A stretch of 64,000 bases of DNA from JBFWQM01 sp050249455. Lineage in GTDB: Bacteria; Pseudomonadota; Alphaproteobacteria; MPNO01; VGEU01. Every line of letters begins with the position of its first letter. The first letter of the stretch is position 1. The notes under the pieces were generated by a model. It saw nothing but the letters and a program-made list of their open reading frames with translations. It was not told the DNA's origin and did not search any database. This document shows, piece by piece, positions 44,359 to 53,481 of the stretch. Position numbers and translations under genes: made by a program. The DNA is taken from positions 1 to 64,000 of the forward strand of contig JBFWQM010000003.1 in assembly GCA_050249455.1 (NCBI GenBank). The letters run 5' to 3'.

Positions 44359-45225
44359 TCAGTTCGACGGCTGCGGCAGGGCGGCGACGGCTTCCTCGAG
44401 CTCGGTGAAGGTCGGCCGCACGTCCGACTCGAGCGCCTTGCGGGCGAACTCGACGCAGACCTGCGGCGCATAGCCGTTCATGTAGGCGATGAGGCCCGAC
44501 TTGATGCACACGAAATACTTGGTCTCCGCGTCGAAGGTCCGGCCCAGGATGCCGGCGAGCGGCGCGAGGAAGCCGTAGGCGATGAACACGCCCAGGAACG
44601 TGCCGACGAGGGCGCCGCCGATAAGGTGGCCGAGCACCTCGGGCGGCTCGGTGATCGAGCCCATCGTGTGGATGACGCCGAGCACCGCCGCGACGATGCC
44701 GAGCGCGGGCATGCCGTCGGCCATCGATTGGACCGCGCCGGCCACCGCGGCGTTCTCGTGGTGATGGGTGTCGATCTCTTCGTCGATGATCGCCTCGAGT
44801 TCGTGCGGGTTCTCGCTGCCGAGGCTGATCATCCGCAGGTAGTCGCAGAAGAACGTCGTGGCGTGGTGGTTCTTGTGCACGCTTGGGAACTGGGCGAACA
44901 GGTCGCTGCCGTGCGGGTTCTCGATATGTTGCTCGAGCGCGAGCATCCCCTTGGAGCGGGCGATCTTGTAGACCTGGAACTGCATGCTCAGCAGCTCCAG
45001 GTAGTCCTTCTTCCCGTATTTCGGTCCCTTCAGGGCCACGCCCAGCGCCTTGGCGGACTTCTTGAGAACCGCCTTCGGGTTGCCGATGATGAACGCGCCG
45101 ATCGACGCGCCGACGATGATGACCACCTCGAACGGCTGCCACAGCACTTCCAGGTGCCCGCCCGCGGCGGCATAGCCACCGAGAACGCAGGCGAAAACCA
45201 CGATCGCGCCGACGATCACCAGCAT
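44359..45225 (-). CDS. motA: flagellar motor protein MotA
   Basis: This 288-residue inner-membrane stator protein forms the proton channel with MotB. Four membrane segments are visible (for example MLVIVGAIVVFACVLGGYA and MADGMPALGIVAAVLGVI), and the cytoplasmic loop has KGMLALEQHIENP. The conserved proline pair in the third and fourth helices is in place. No other flagellar genes are nearby, so motAB is a detached operon. Confidence 0.94.
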   Translation of the reverse strand: MLVIVGAIVVFACVLGGYAAAGGHLEVLWQPFEVVIIVGASIGAFIIGNPKAVLKKSAKALGVALKGPKYGKKDYLELLSMQFQVYKIARSKGMLALEQHIENPHGSDLFAQFPSVHKNHHATTFFCDYLRMISLGSENPHELEAIIDEEIDTHHHENAAVAGAVQSMADGMPALGIVAAVLGVIHTMGSITEPPEVLGHLIGGALVGTFLGVFIAYGFLAPLAGILGRTFDAETKYFVCIKSGLIAYMNGYAPQVCVEFARKALESDVRPTFTELEEAVAALPQPSN

Positions 45226-45395
45226 CGGATCATCAATGCCTTTGCTACTTGTGCAGGTGTCGGCAACATGCGGCTGACCCGGTTAAGAAGGCGTTAGCCG
45301 TGATTGCCAGGAAGCGGGCGACAGTGGCGTAGCGTTGATGTATTCCAGGGCCGGCCGGTCCGCGCCGGCGCTGGACGAGATGGAGGATGGGAACG

Positions 45396-45818
45396 ATGGC
45401 AGCGAACGTGATCACCGCCGAACAGCTGCACGAGCGGCTGGTCGCCAACCCGTTCAACGCCTGGATGGGGCTGAAGGTGCTGGCGCTCGACGAGGAGAAG
45501 CTCGAGATCGGCCTGACCTGGCGCGAGGAAATGGTCTCCAACCCGAAGGCCCGCTACACCCACGGCGGCGTCATCGGCGCCCTGATCGACGTCGCCGCCG
45601 ACTTCGCCATCGCCGCCAAGGCCGGCGCCCCGGTTCCCACCGTGGACATGCGGGTGGACTATCACCGCGCCGCCATGCCGGGCGACCTCAAGGCGGTCGG
45701 GCGGATCGTCCGCCAGGGCGGAACCTTCACCGTCGCCGAGGCGCACGTCTACGACGGCGAGGGCAAGCTGGTCGCGAGCGGCCGGGGAGTCTATTTCACA
45801 CAGCCGCCCAAGGCCTGA
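45396..45818 (+). CDS. PaaI/YiiD-type hotdog thioesterase
   Basis: A 140-residue hotdog-fold acyl-CoA thioesterase. Family segments are NPFNAWMGLKVLALDEE, YTHGGVIGALIDVAADFA and VDMRVDYHRAAMPGDL, with the catalytic aspartate or glutamate on the central helix. The ATG at 45396 is preferred because GGAGG lies 9 nt upstream; an ATG nine bases earlier sits too close to it. It is the first of four plus-strand genes. The substrate is unknown. Confidence 0.85.
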   Translation: MAANVITAEQLHERLVANPFNAWMGLKVLALDEEKLEIGLTWREEMVSNPKARYTHGGVIGALIDVAADFAIAAKAGAPVPTVDMRVDYHRAAMPGDLKAVGRIVRQGGTFTVAEAHVYDGEGKLVASGRGVYFTQPPKA

Positions 45819-45921
45819 TCCTCATTGGGGGTTGGACCCGCGGCACCGGTCCAGTACCATCGCCCCGACAGGGGGGGATGCCGCCCACAGGGCAGGCCCC
45901 GACGAAAGGAAAGCGAACCTG

Positions 45922-46410
45922 ATGAGCGTCGATCCGATCGCCTTTCGCAAGGCCCTCGGCTGCTTTGCCACCGGCGTCACCATCATCACCACGCGGGACG
46001 CCGAAAGCCGGCCGGTCGGCATCACGGCGAACTCGTTCACGTCGCTGTCGCTGGACCCGCCGCTGGTGCTGTTCTGCCTCGACCGCAAGAGCGCGTCGTT
46101 CGCGGCCTTCCACAAGAACCGCCACTTCGCGGTGAACATCCTGCGCGACACCCAGCAGGAGCTGTCGCGCACCTTCGCCCGCTCGGTGGCGGACAAGTGG
46201 AACGGCATCGCGTTCGACACCTGGGACACCGGCTGCCCGATCCTGCCAGACTCCCTGGCGACGCTCGAATGCGACGTCGACGAGATCATCGAGGGCGGCG
46301 ACCATGTCATCCTGATCGGCAAGGTCCGCCGCATGCAGATGGACGACGGCGAGTGCGCGCCGCTGGTCTACTACCGCGGCAAGTATGCCGGCGTGCAGGC
46401 CGGCTCGTAG
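45922..46410 (+). CDS. flavin reductase family protein
   Basis: A 162-residue NAD(P)H:flavin oxidoreductase of the HpaC/DIM6-NTAB family that supplies reduced flavin to partner monooxygenases. Core segments are CFATGVTIITTRDA, GITANSFTSLSLDPPLVLFC and FAVNILRDTQQELS, plus the late HVILIGKVRRM. The ATG at 45922 follows AAGGAAAG. The next gene starts 4 bp downstream, so an operon is likely; the FAD monooxygenase further along is of the NAD(P)H-dependent type and does not obviously need it. Confidence 0.88.
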   Translation: MSVDPIAFRKALGCFATGVTIITTRDAESRPVGITANSFTSLSLDPPLVLFCLDRKSASFAAFHKNRHFAVNILRDTQQELSRTFARSVADKWNGIAFDTWDTGCPILPDSLATLECDVDEIIEGGDHVILIGKVRRMQMDDGECAPLVYYRGKYAGVQAGS

Positions 46411-46414
46411 AACG

Positions 46415-46834
46415 ATGGCCGACCCCGATGTCCGGCGGCTGCAGCCGGCGGAGTGGGCGTCGGCTTTCTCCGTGGTCGCAACGCTGCGGCCGCACCTGGA
46501 CGCCGCGACGTTCCTCGATCGCGTCCGCCGCCAGAGCTACGCCGGCTACGAGCTGGTCGGGGCGTTCCGCGGCGGCGAACTGGTCGGCGCGCTCGGGATG
46601 CGCCCGGTCCACACGCTGGTGCGCGGCGCCTGCCTGCATGTGGACGACCTCGTGGTCCGCGAGGACGTGCGCGGCCAGGGCGTCGGCCGTGCTTTGATGG
46701 ACTTCGCGGAGTCCGATGCCCGTGCCCGCGGCATGGCCTCCGTCTTCCTCGACGCCCGCCGCGACGCGATCCCGTTCTACGAGACCATCGGCTACGGCTT
46801 CCATACCGCGCCTTCGATGCGAAAGGACCTCTGA
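46415..46834 (+). CDS. GNAT family N-acetyltransferase
   Basis: A 139-residue acetyltransferase. The acetyl-CoA-binding motif A is LVVREDVRGQGVGRALMDFA, where Q/R-x-x-G-x-G/A is intact. Strands around MRPVHTLVRGACLHVDDL and the final FYETIGYGF are typical of the GNAT fold. It begins 4 bp after the flavin reductase gene. The acceptor substrate cannot be predicted. Confidence 0.85.
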   Translation: MADPDVRRLQPAEWASAFSVVATLRPHLDAATFLDRVRRQSYAGYELVGAFRGGELVGALGMRPVHTLVRGACLHVDDLVVREDVRGQGVGRALMDFAESDARARGMASVFLDARRDAIPFYETIGYGFHTAPSMRKDL

Positions 46835-46938
46835 GGCGGGGCCAGCCGTCCCTGCGCCACCGCGCTTCGGCCGACGCTCCGGCATGGTATCGTGGAGCGG
46901 AAAGCGGGCGCCGGCTCAGTCCCGCGCGGGAGGCAACG

Positions 46939-48639
46939 ATGGCTTTGGCGCAGGAGCTGACCACTCCGGTAACGATCGTCGGCGGCGGCCCCGTCGGGCT
47001 CCTGCTGGCGCTGCTGCTCGACCGCTACGGCGTCAGCTCGACCGTCATCAATACCGAGCCGACCGAGCGCTGGCATCCCAAGGGCAACGGCCAGAACGCC
47101 AGCACCATGGAGCATTACCGTCAGCTCGGGTTCTCCGACGAGATCCGCATGCTGGGGCTGCCGCCCGATCACCCGTTCGACCAGGCGTATTTCACCCGGC
47201 TCAGCGCGCACGAGATCTACCGCTTCCCGATGCCGAACCGGGAGGAGCGCATCGCGATGCGCCGCGACATGCCGGTCACCGACCAGCTCCCCGAGCCGAT
47301 GTTCCACGTCAACCAGATGTACGTCGAGCGCTTCCTGCTGCAGCGCGCGCGACGCGCGGCGGGCATCGACGTACGCTTCGGCTGGGAAGCTCAGTGGTTC
47401 ACCCAGGACGAGAACCGTGTGCGCGTCCACGCGCGCCGGACCGACGGCGGCGAGGAGGCGACCTGGACATCGCCCTACGCGGTCGGATGCGACGGCGCCC
47501 GCGGCTTCGTGCGCAAGACGCTCGGCATTCCCTACGAAGGCGACGTGCAGAAGAAGGACGCCTACTGGGCCGGGCAGTTCTTCTCGATCCACATGCGCAT
47601 CCCCGACCTCTATCCGAAGTTCGTCGGCCACCGGCGCGCCTGGATGTACTGGGCGATCAATCCCGATCCGAACACCCGCGGCGTCATCATCGCGCTGAAC
47701 GGCCGGGACGAGTTCATGATGCTGATCAAGCCGAGGGACGGCTGGACCGACGTCGACAAGGACGAGGTCGCCGGCTGGGTCCGCCGTTCGATCGGCGCCG
47801 ACATCGCGGTCGAGGTGATCGGCCACTACCCGTGGGCCGCCGGCCAGGCGCTGGTCGCCGAACGCTACAAGGCCGGGCGCATCATGATCGCGGGCGATGC
47901 CGCGCACGTCTTCACGCCGACCGGCGGCTTCGGCATGAACACCGGGATGGACGACAGCGCGAACTTGGCGTGGAAGCTGGCGGCGATGCTGCAAGGCTGG
48001 GGCGGGCCGAAGCTGCTCGACAGCTACCAGGCCGAGCGCAAGCCGATCGGCTTCCGCAACACCGGCGCATCGCGCAAGTACGCCTCGCGCATGCACGACG
48101 CCGTGGTGCCCGACAATGTCGAGGCCGATGGGCCCGAGGGCGACGCCGCGCGCGTCCGCGCGTCCGAGATGTCCTACATCCGCAAGAACCATTTCGTGCG
48201 GCCGGAGGACGAGGACGCGGTCGGCGTGCAGATCGGCACGCGCTACGACGGCTCCCCCATCGTCGTCGGCGACGAGACGCCGCCGGTCGATGCGTTCCCG
48301 GAGACCTACGACCGCTACGTCCCGACCGGCATCCCCGGCGGCCGGGCGCCGCACGTCTGGCTCGACGCCGGGCGCGTCATGGGCTCGTCGCTGTACGACC
48401 GGCTGGGCAAGGGGTTGACGCTGCTGCGGCTCGCCGCCGGCGCGGAGGCCGCGGCGCTGGCGGGCGCCGCCGAACGCCGCGGGGTGCCGCTGACGGTGTT
48501 CGACGTCCCGGTGCCGGAGGCGCGCGCGCTCTACGGCCGCGATCTCGCCCTGGTGCGGCCCGACCGCTTCGTCGCCTGGCGCGGTGATGCGCTGCCGGAC
48601 GACTGCGACGCCCTGCTCGCCACCGTCACGGGGCACTGA
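46939..48639 (+). CDS. FAD-dependent monooxygenase (PheA/TfdB family)
   Basis: This 566-residue flavoprotein resembles aromatic hydroxylases of the phenol 2-monooxygenase/TfdB family. The N-terminal FAD motif VTIVGGGPVGLLLALLL, the central CDGARGFVRKTLGIPYEGD (DG motif) and the GDAAHVFTPTGGFGMNTGMDD (GD motif) are intact. A C-terminal thioredoxin-like domain is present (LRLAAGAEAAAL onward). The ATG at 46939 follows GGGAGG. It is the last gene of the plus-strand group; a hydroxylation of an aromatic or polyketide-like ring is likely. Confidence 0.88.
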   Translation: MALAQELTTPVTIVGGGPVGLLLALLLDRYGVSSTVINTEPTERWHPKGNGQNASTMEHYRQLGFSDEIRMLGLPPDHPFDQAYFTRLSAHEIYRFPMPNREERIAMRRDMPVTDQLPEPMFHVNQMYVERFLLQRARRAAGIDVRFGWEAQWFTQDENRVRVHARRTDGGEEATWTSPYAVGCDGARGFVRKTLGIPYEGDVQKKDAYWAGQFFSIHMRIPDLYPKFVGHRRAWMYWAINPDPNTRGVIIALNGRDEFMMLIKPRDGWTDVDKDEVAGWVRRSIGADIAVEVIGHYPWAAGQALVAERYKAGRIMIAGDAAHVFTPTGGFGMNTGMDDSANLAWKLAAMLQGWGGPKLLDSYQAERKPIGFRNTGASRKYASRMHDAVVPDNVEADGPEGDAARVRASEMSYIRKNHFVRPEDEDAVGVQIGTRYDGSPIVVGDETPPVDAFPETYDRYVPTGIPGGRAPHVWLDAGRVMGSSLYDRLGKGLTLLRLAAGAEAAALAGAAERRGVPLTVFDVPVPEARALYGRDLALVRPDRFVAWRGDALPDDCDALLATVTGH

Positions 48640-48648
48640 ACGGCGCCG

Positions 48649-49872
48649 TCAGCCGTCGGCCGCCTCGTCGCTCAGGATGCGGGTCGGCATGCCGGCCTCA
48701 GTCAGGCCGGCGGCGATGGTGCGGGCGGCGGCGGGGTCCATCACCTCGACGAGGGCGTCGACCTGCGCGAGCCGCACGGGCACGTCGCGGAACCAGCGCT
48801 GGTGCTGGATCTCCACGATGTTGCCGCCGAGCTCGCCGATGCGCCGCGTCGCGCGCGCCAGGCTGCCGGCCTGGTCGCTGACCTGGACGCGCAGCCGGAC
48901 CAGCCGCCCCGAGCGCACCAGCCCGCGCATCAGCACCGACGACAGCAGCCGCGCGTCGATGTTGCCGCCGGAGAGGACGAGGCCGACCGTGCGGCCGGCG
49001 AACCGCTCGGGCCGGGCGAGGAGGGCGGCGAGCGGCGCGGCGCCGGCGCCTTCGGCGACCAGCTTCTCGATCTCGGCGATCAGCTGAACCGCCTGCTCCA
49101 GCTCCGCCTCGCCGACCAGCACGATGTCTGCCACCCGCTCGCGCACGATCGGCAGGGTGAGCGCGCCGGGAACCTTTACCGCGATGCCGTCGGCGATCGT
49201 CGCCGCCTCCGGCGTCGCCGGCAGCCCGGCCAGCGCACGCTGCATCGAGGGATAGAGCGCGGCCTCGACGCCGACCACCTCGATCCCGGGCTTCAGTGCC
49301 TGCGCCGCCACGGCGCAGCCGGCGATCAGGCCGCCGCCGCCGATCGGCACCACCAGGGTCTCGATGGCCGGCGCGTCCGCCAGCATCTCCAGCGCCAGCG
49401 TGCCCTGGCCGGCGGCGACCAGCGGGTCGTCGTAGGGGTGGACGAAGGTCAGCCCCTTCGATGACGCCTCCGCGGCGGCGAATTCCGACGCGGCGGTGAA
49501 GCTGTCGCCGGACAGCACGACGCGGGCGCCGAGCTGCTCGGTGTTGCGGATCTTCACGAACGGGGCATGGACCGGCATCACGATCGTGGTGGCGACGCCG
49601 AGCCGCGTGCCGTGATGGGCGACCGCCTGCGCGTGGTTGCCGGCGGAGACGGCGATCACGCCGCGCGCGCGCTCCGCATCGGTCAGCGACAGCAGTTTGT
49701 TGAGCGCTCCGCGCTCCTTGAACGAGGCGGTGAACTGCAGGTTCTCGAGCTTCAGGTAGACGGTCGCGCCGGTCAGCGCCGACAGCGTGCGCGACAGCAC
49801 GGTCGGGGTGCGCACCACCGCGCCGGCGATGGCGCCGGCCGCGGCGCGCACGTCGTCGGCGCCGAACGTCAT
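48649..49872 (-). CDS. threonine ammonia-lyase (ACT domain)
   Basis: This 407-residue PLP enzyme converts threonine to 2-oxobutyrate and ammonia. The cofactor lysine is in ASFKERGALNKLL, the substrate loop is SAGNHAQAVAHH, and the phosphate loop is IGGGGLIAGCA. A C-terminal ACT domain (about residues 325-400, with VSDQAGSLARATRRI) indicates feedback or effector control, unlike the shorter paralogue at 5.4 kb. The ATG overlaps the penicillin acylase stop as ATGA, so the two are coupled on the minus strand. Confidence 0.9.
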   Translation of the reverse strand: MTFGADDVRAAAGAIAGAVVRTPTVLSRTLSALTGATVYLKLENLQFTASFKERGALNKLLSLTDAERARGVIAVSAGNHAQAVAHHGTRLGVATTIVMPVHAPFVKIRNTEQLGARVVLSGDSFTAASEFAAAEASSKGLTFVHPYDDPLVAAGQGTLALEMLADAPAIETLVVPIGGGGLIAGCAVAAQALKPGIEVVGVEAALYPSMQRALAGLPATPEAATIADGIAVKVPGALTLPIVRERVADIVLVGEAELEQAVQLIAEIEKLVAEGAGAAPLAALLARPERFAGRTVGLVLSGGNIDARLLSSVLMRGLVRSGRLVRLRVQVSDQAGSLARATRRIGELGGNIVEIQHQRWFRDVPVRLAQVDALVEVMDPAAARTIAAGLTEAGMPTRILSDEAADG

Positions 49873-52235
49873 GGCGCTGACGCCGGCGTCAGGACGAGCG
49901 TGTCCCAGGCGCCGCCCTCGCCGAGGCGGAAATAGCCGCCGTCGCGCCACCGCTCGGTGGTGTCGCGGTAATGGGCGGACAGGGGATTGCCCGATTGGCC
50001 GGTGGCGATCATGAACCGCGAGCCGGCGAGATCGGCGAGGTCGTAGACCGCGCGCAGGCCGGGGCCATGGACGTCGGCATAGGGCGTCGCCTCGCTGCTG
50101 ATGCGGGGCTGCGCCCGGTTCACGGTGTGCGCGCCGCCGTCGGTCTCGATGACGATGTCGGCGAGGTCGCGCAGCACCGGCACCCAGCCGAACAGGCCAT
50201 GGCGGAAGCGCGCGACATGGGCGTCGCCCCAGCGCCAGCCGGCGATGTCATCGCCGTGGGCGCGCGCCAGCTCGTCCAGCGCCTGCCCCAGCGCCGCGCG
50301 TACCTGCGCCGGGCAGGTCTCCGCCCCCGGCGTCGCGATGTCGTCGCACCAGGCGGTGCGGTTGCCCAGCATGCGCCGGACCACCAGGGGGCGCAGCGAC
50401 CAGTAGTCGGCGAACTGCGGACCGAGCTCGTCGGCATAGAGCGCGCGGTTCAGCGCCCGCAGCCATGCGGTGTAGATCAGTGGCTCCGGCCGGTCGCGGT
50501 CCATCGCGCCGTCCCACCGCCGCAGCAGCGCGACGGCCGCTCCGGCGCGGCCCTCGAACGGCCCGGCGGCGAGCAGGACCGGCATCAGGTCGGCCACGTC
50601 GAGCGAGATGACGTCGTTCTGCAGCGCGGCGGCGGTCTCGACCGTTTGGCGCGGCACGGCGTCGAGGCGGTCGAAGATGCGCTTCGCCCGATAGGGCTCG
50701 GACCAGCCGTTGCCCAGCCAATAGGGGTAGTCGGGGCCGACGATGCGGTGGTTGGCGTTGACGATGCGCCCGCTCGCCGGTCGAAAGCTTTGCGGCAGCT
50801 CCTCGAACGGGATGAAGCCCGACCACCCGTAGGCGTCGTCCCATCCCGGCACGGGCACGAGGCCGCGGCCGCTGCGCCGCACCGGCACCAGCCCCGGGGC
50901 GATGAAGCCGATATTGCCGTCGATGTCGGCGTAGAAGAGGTTCTGCTGCGGCGCGTGCCAGCGCCGCAGCGCGTCGAGGGCGCCGTCCCAGTCGCGGGCG
51001 CGGTTGAGGCGGAAGGCCGCCTCCGCCGTGGTGTCGTCGGCGCGCAGGCCCGTCCATGCCAGCGCCACGACCTGCCCGGCCGGCGCGGCGGCGGGGTCGA
51101 GGTCGGAGACCACCGGCCCGTGGCGGGTGCTGCGCACCGTCATCTCGACGTCGTCGGCGCCGCGCACCTTGATGATCTCGGTCCGCTCGGCGAAGGGCCG
51201 CGGGCCCTCCGGTGTCTCGTAGTGGCCGGGGCGATCGGGCACCAGGCGCTCGAGATAGAGATCCTGGGTGTCGCTCTCGGTCGTGGTCAGGCCCCAGGCG
51301 ATCCGCTCGTTGTGGCCGAGGATGGTGAAAGGCACCCCGGGCGCGGTGGCACCCGACACCTCGAGCCCGGGCGCGGTCAGGCGCGCCAGGTACCAGATGC
51401 CCGGCGCGCTGAAGCCGAGATGGGGGTCGTTGGCCAGGATCGGCTTGCCGGTGGCGCTGCGCCGGCCGTCGACCGCCCAGGCGTTTGACGCGCTGGTCTG
51501 GCGCAGCGTCAGCGGCACCGCGTCGATCGTCGCCTGCATCAGCCGGGCGACGGCGGGATCGAGCGCGGCGGACGTCGTCGCCGGCGCGCCGTCCTGGTCG
51601 TCGGGCCACAGGTCGTCCAGCTGCGCCGGCGTCAGCCGATCGGCCAGCCGCGCGCGCAGCACTTCGGTCATCCAGTTCCCGGTCAGCCGCAGCGCCATCA
51701 GGCGGCCCCAGACCAGCGAGTCGGCCGGCCGCCACGGCTCCGGCGCGATCCGCGCGGCGTAGAATTCCGGCGGCCAGGCGCCGCGGTGGCCGGCGATGTA
51801 GGCGTTGACGCCGCGGGCATAGGCTTCCAGCGCCGCCTGCGTCTCCGGCGACAGCGCGGCGAAGCCCGCCGCCGCCAGCGCCTGCAGCCCGAGCAGGCGC
51901 ATGAAGCGGTCGGAGCGCAGCGCTGGCGGGCCCGCGATCTCCGCCAGCCGCCCGGCGACCAGCCGCCGCATGCCCTCCATCTGCCACAGCCGGTCCTGGG
52001 CATGCACGTAGCCGAGCCCGAAATAGGCGTCCGCCATCGTCGTCGCGCGGACATGCGGCACCGCGTTGGAGTCGCGCGTGATCTCGACCCGCCCGTCGAG
52101 GCCGGCGACGCCGACGTCGCCGTCGGTCTGCGGCAGCGAGGTGCGCAGCCACAGATAGCCGGTCGCGAGGACGAGCGCGACGAAGGCGATCAACCCCGCC
52201 GCGATCCGGCCCGTCCAGCGCAGGAGCCGACGCAT
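49869..52235 (-). CDS. penicillin acylase family protein
   Basis: A 788-residue Ntn hydrolase of the penicillin/cephalosporin acylase family. A signal-anchor-like segment (IAAGLIAFVALVLATGYLW) leads to the alpha part and then to the beta chain, which starts at the catalytic serine in QTSASNAWAVDG after autoproteolysis. The NDPHLGFSAPGIWY and GLTTTESDTQD segments follow. Substrates in this family include beta-lactams, acyl-homoserine lactones and other amides; which applies here is unclear. The gene is upstream of and coupled to the threonine ammonia-lyase gene. Confidence 0.9.
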   Translation of the reverse strand: MRRLLRWTGRIAAGLIAFVALVLATGYLWLRTSLPQTDGDVGVAGLDGRVEITRDSNAVPHVRATTMADAYFGLGYVHAQDRLWQMEGMRRLVAGRLAEIAGPPALRSDRFMRLLGLQALAAAGFAALSPETQAALEAYARGVNAYIAGHRGAWPPEFYAARIAPEPWRPADSLVWGRLMALRLTGNWMTEVLRARLADRLTPAQLDDLWPDDQDGAPATTSAALDPAVARLMQATIDAVPLTLRQTSASNAWAVDGRRSATGKPILANDPHLGFSAPGIWYLARLTAPGLEVSGATAPGVPFTILGHNERIAWGLTTTESDTQDLYLERLVPDRPGHYETPEGPRPFAERTEIIKVRGADDVEMTVRSTRHGPVVSDLDPAAAPAGQVVALAWTGLRADDTTAEAAFRLNRARDWDGALDALRRWHAPQQNLFYADIDGNIGFIAPGLVPVRRSGRGLVPVPGWDDAYGWSGFIPFEELPQSFRPASGRIVNANHRIVGPDYPYWLGNGWSEPYRAKRIFDRLDAVPRQTVETAAALQNDVISLDVADLMPVLLAAGPFEGRAGAAVALLRRWDGAMDRDRPEPLIYTAWLRALNRALYADELGPQFADYWSLRPLVVRRMLGNRTAWCDDIATPGAETCPAQVRAALGQALDELARAHGDDIAGWRWGDAHVARFRHGLFGWVPVLRDLADIVIETDGGAHTVNRAQPRISSEATPYADVHGPGLRAVYDLADLAGSRFMIATGQSGNPLSAHYRDTTERWRDGGYFRLGEGGAWDTLVLTPASAP

Positions 52236-52355
52236 ACCGTCGCCTCAGGGGCCGGCGCGGCGGCGCGTGCGCCACGGCTTGGCGGCGCGCCCTTTGCGTG
52301 TATGCTCTCCGCCGGGGATTGACGGGGTCACGCGGTGCCAAGAAAACGCGAAGCA

Positions 52356-52445
52356 ATGAACCGGGGACTTCTTGCGATCGCCCTGATCGCCGGTGTCGCG
52401 CTGGTTCTGTACGCCGTGGCGATCTCGCTCAAGCTGCTGCGCTGA
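52356..52445 (+). CDS. 29-residue single-helix membrane microprotein (candidate)
   Basis: A 29-codon frame begins with ATG at 52356 and ends with TGA at 52443-52445. The predicted peptide (MNRGLLAIALIAGVALVLYA followed by VAISLKLLR) is one continuous hydrophobic helix with basic residues at both ends, as expected for a small inner-membrane protein. A weak GAAG precedes the start. It fills the gap between the divergent penicillin acylase start and the end of hemB, which otherwise has no gene. No homology can be claimed. Confidence 0.45.
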   Translation: MNRGLLAIALIAGVALVLYAVAISLKLLR

Positions 52446-52454
52446 ACCCACCCG

Positions 52455-53468
52455 TCAGCCCTTGCCCAAACGCTGCGCCACCTCCACGGCCGCATAGGTC
52501 AGGATGCCGTCGGCGCCGGCGCGCTTGAAGGCGATCAGGCTCTCCAGGATCAGGCGGTCCCAGTCCAGCCAGCCGTTCTCGGCGGCCGCCTTCATCATCG
52601 CGTACTCGCCGCTGACCTGGTAGGCGAAGGTCGGGACGCCGAACGTCTCCTTCACCCGGCGCACGATGTCGAGGTAGAGGAGGCCGGGCTTCACCATCAC
52701 CATGTCGGCGCCCTCGGCGAGGTCGAGCGCGACCTCGTGCAGCGCCTCGTCGCCGTTGGCCGGGTCCATCTGGTAGGTCTTCTTGTCGCCGCGGCCGAGG
52801 TTGGGCGCCGAGCCCACCGCGTCGCGGAACGGGCCGTAGAGCGCCGAGGCATACTTGGCGGCATAGGACAGGATGCGGACGTGGCCGAAGCCGGCCGCGT
52901 CCAGCGCCGCCCGCACCGCGCCGACCCGGCCGTCCATCATGTCGCTGGGCGCGATCACGTCGCAGCCGGCTTGCGCCTGCACCACCGCCTGGCGGCACAG
53001 CATCTCCACCGTCTCGTCGTTGACGATGTAGTTGTCGCGCATCAGCCCGTCGTGGCCGTGGCTGGTGAACGGGTCGAGCGCCACGTCGCACATGATGCCG
53101 ACGTCGGGATGCGCCTTCTTCGCCGCCGCCACGGCGCGGCAGACGACGTTGCCCGGGTTGACCGCTTCCTCCGCCTCTTCGCTCTTGCGCTCGGGCGGGA
53201 TGACGGGGAAGGCGGCGACGAGCGGGATGCCAAGGTCCTTCGCCCGCCCGACCTCCGCGACGAAACGGTCGACCGAGAGGCGGTGGACGCCGGGCAGGGA
53301 CGGGACCTTGACCCGCGGCTCGTCGCCGCCGTGCACGAAGACGGGCCAGATCAGGTCCGCCGGCGCCAGGCGCGATTCGGCGACCAGGCGGCGGGTCCAG
53401 TCGTCGAACCGGTTGCGCCGCATCCGCGTCGCAGGAAAACGCCCGCGCACGGGAGAGAAGCCGCCCAT
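52455..53468 (-). CDS. hemB: porphobilinogen synthase
   Basis: This 337-residue enzyme joins two 5-aminolevulinate molecules in haem synthesis. The two active-site lysines lie in the RILSYAAKYAS and MVKPGLLYLDI segments. The metal loop is CDVALDPFTSHGHDG, the Asp-rich magnesium-type form rather than the cysteine-rich zinc form. A GGGAG ribosome-binding site is 8 nt before the ATG. It follows metY after 13 bp on the minus strand. Confidence 0.95.
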   Translation of the reverse strand: MGGFSPVRGRFPATRMRRNRFDDWTRRLVAESRLAPADLIWPVFVHGGDEPRVKVPSLPGVHRLSVDRFVAEVGRAKDLGIPLVAAFPVIPPERKSEEAEEAVNPGNVVCRAVAAAKKAHPDVGIMCDVALDPFTSHGHDGLMRDNYIVNDETVEMLCRQAVVQAQAGCDVIAPSDMMDGRVGAVRAALDAAGFGHVRILSYAAKYASALYGPFRDAVGSAPNLGRGDKKTYQMDPANGDEALHEVALDLAEGADMVMVKPGLLYLDIVRRVKETFGVPTFAYQVSGEYAMMKAAAENGWLDWDRLILESLIAFKRAGADGILTYAAVEVAQRLGKG

Positions 53469-53481
53469 GCGAGTGCTCCCG

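Noticed and set aside
42434..45297. Very long open frames on both strands across bpt, motB and motA (about 870-900 codons)
   Set aside because: They are shadows of the real genes in GC-rich DNA: arginine/proline-rich, without domains, while the chosen frames carry clear family motifs.
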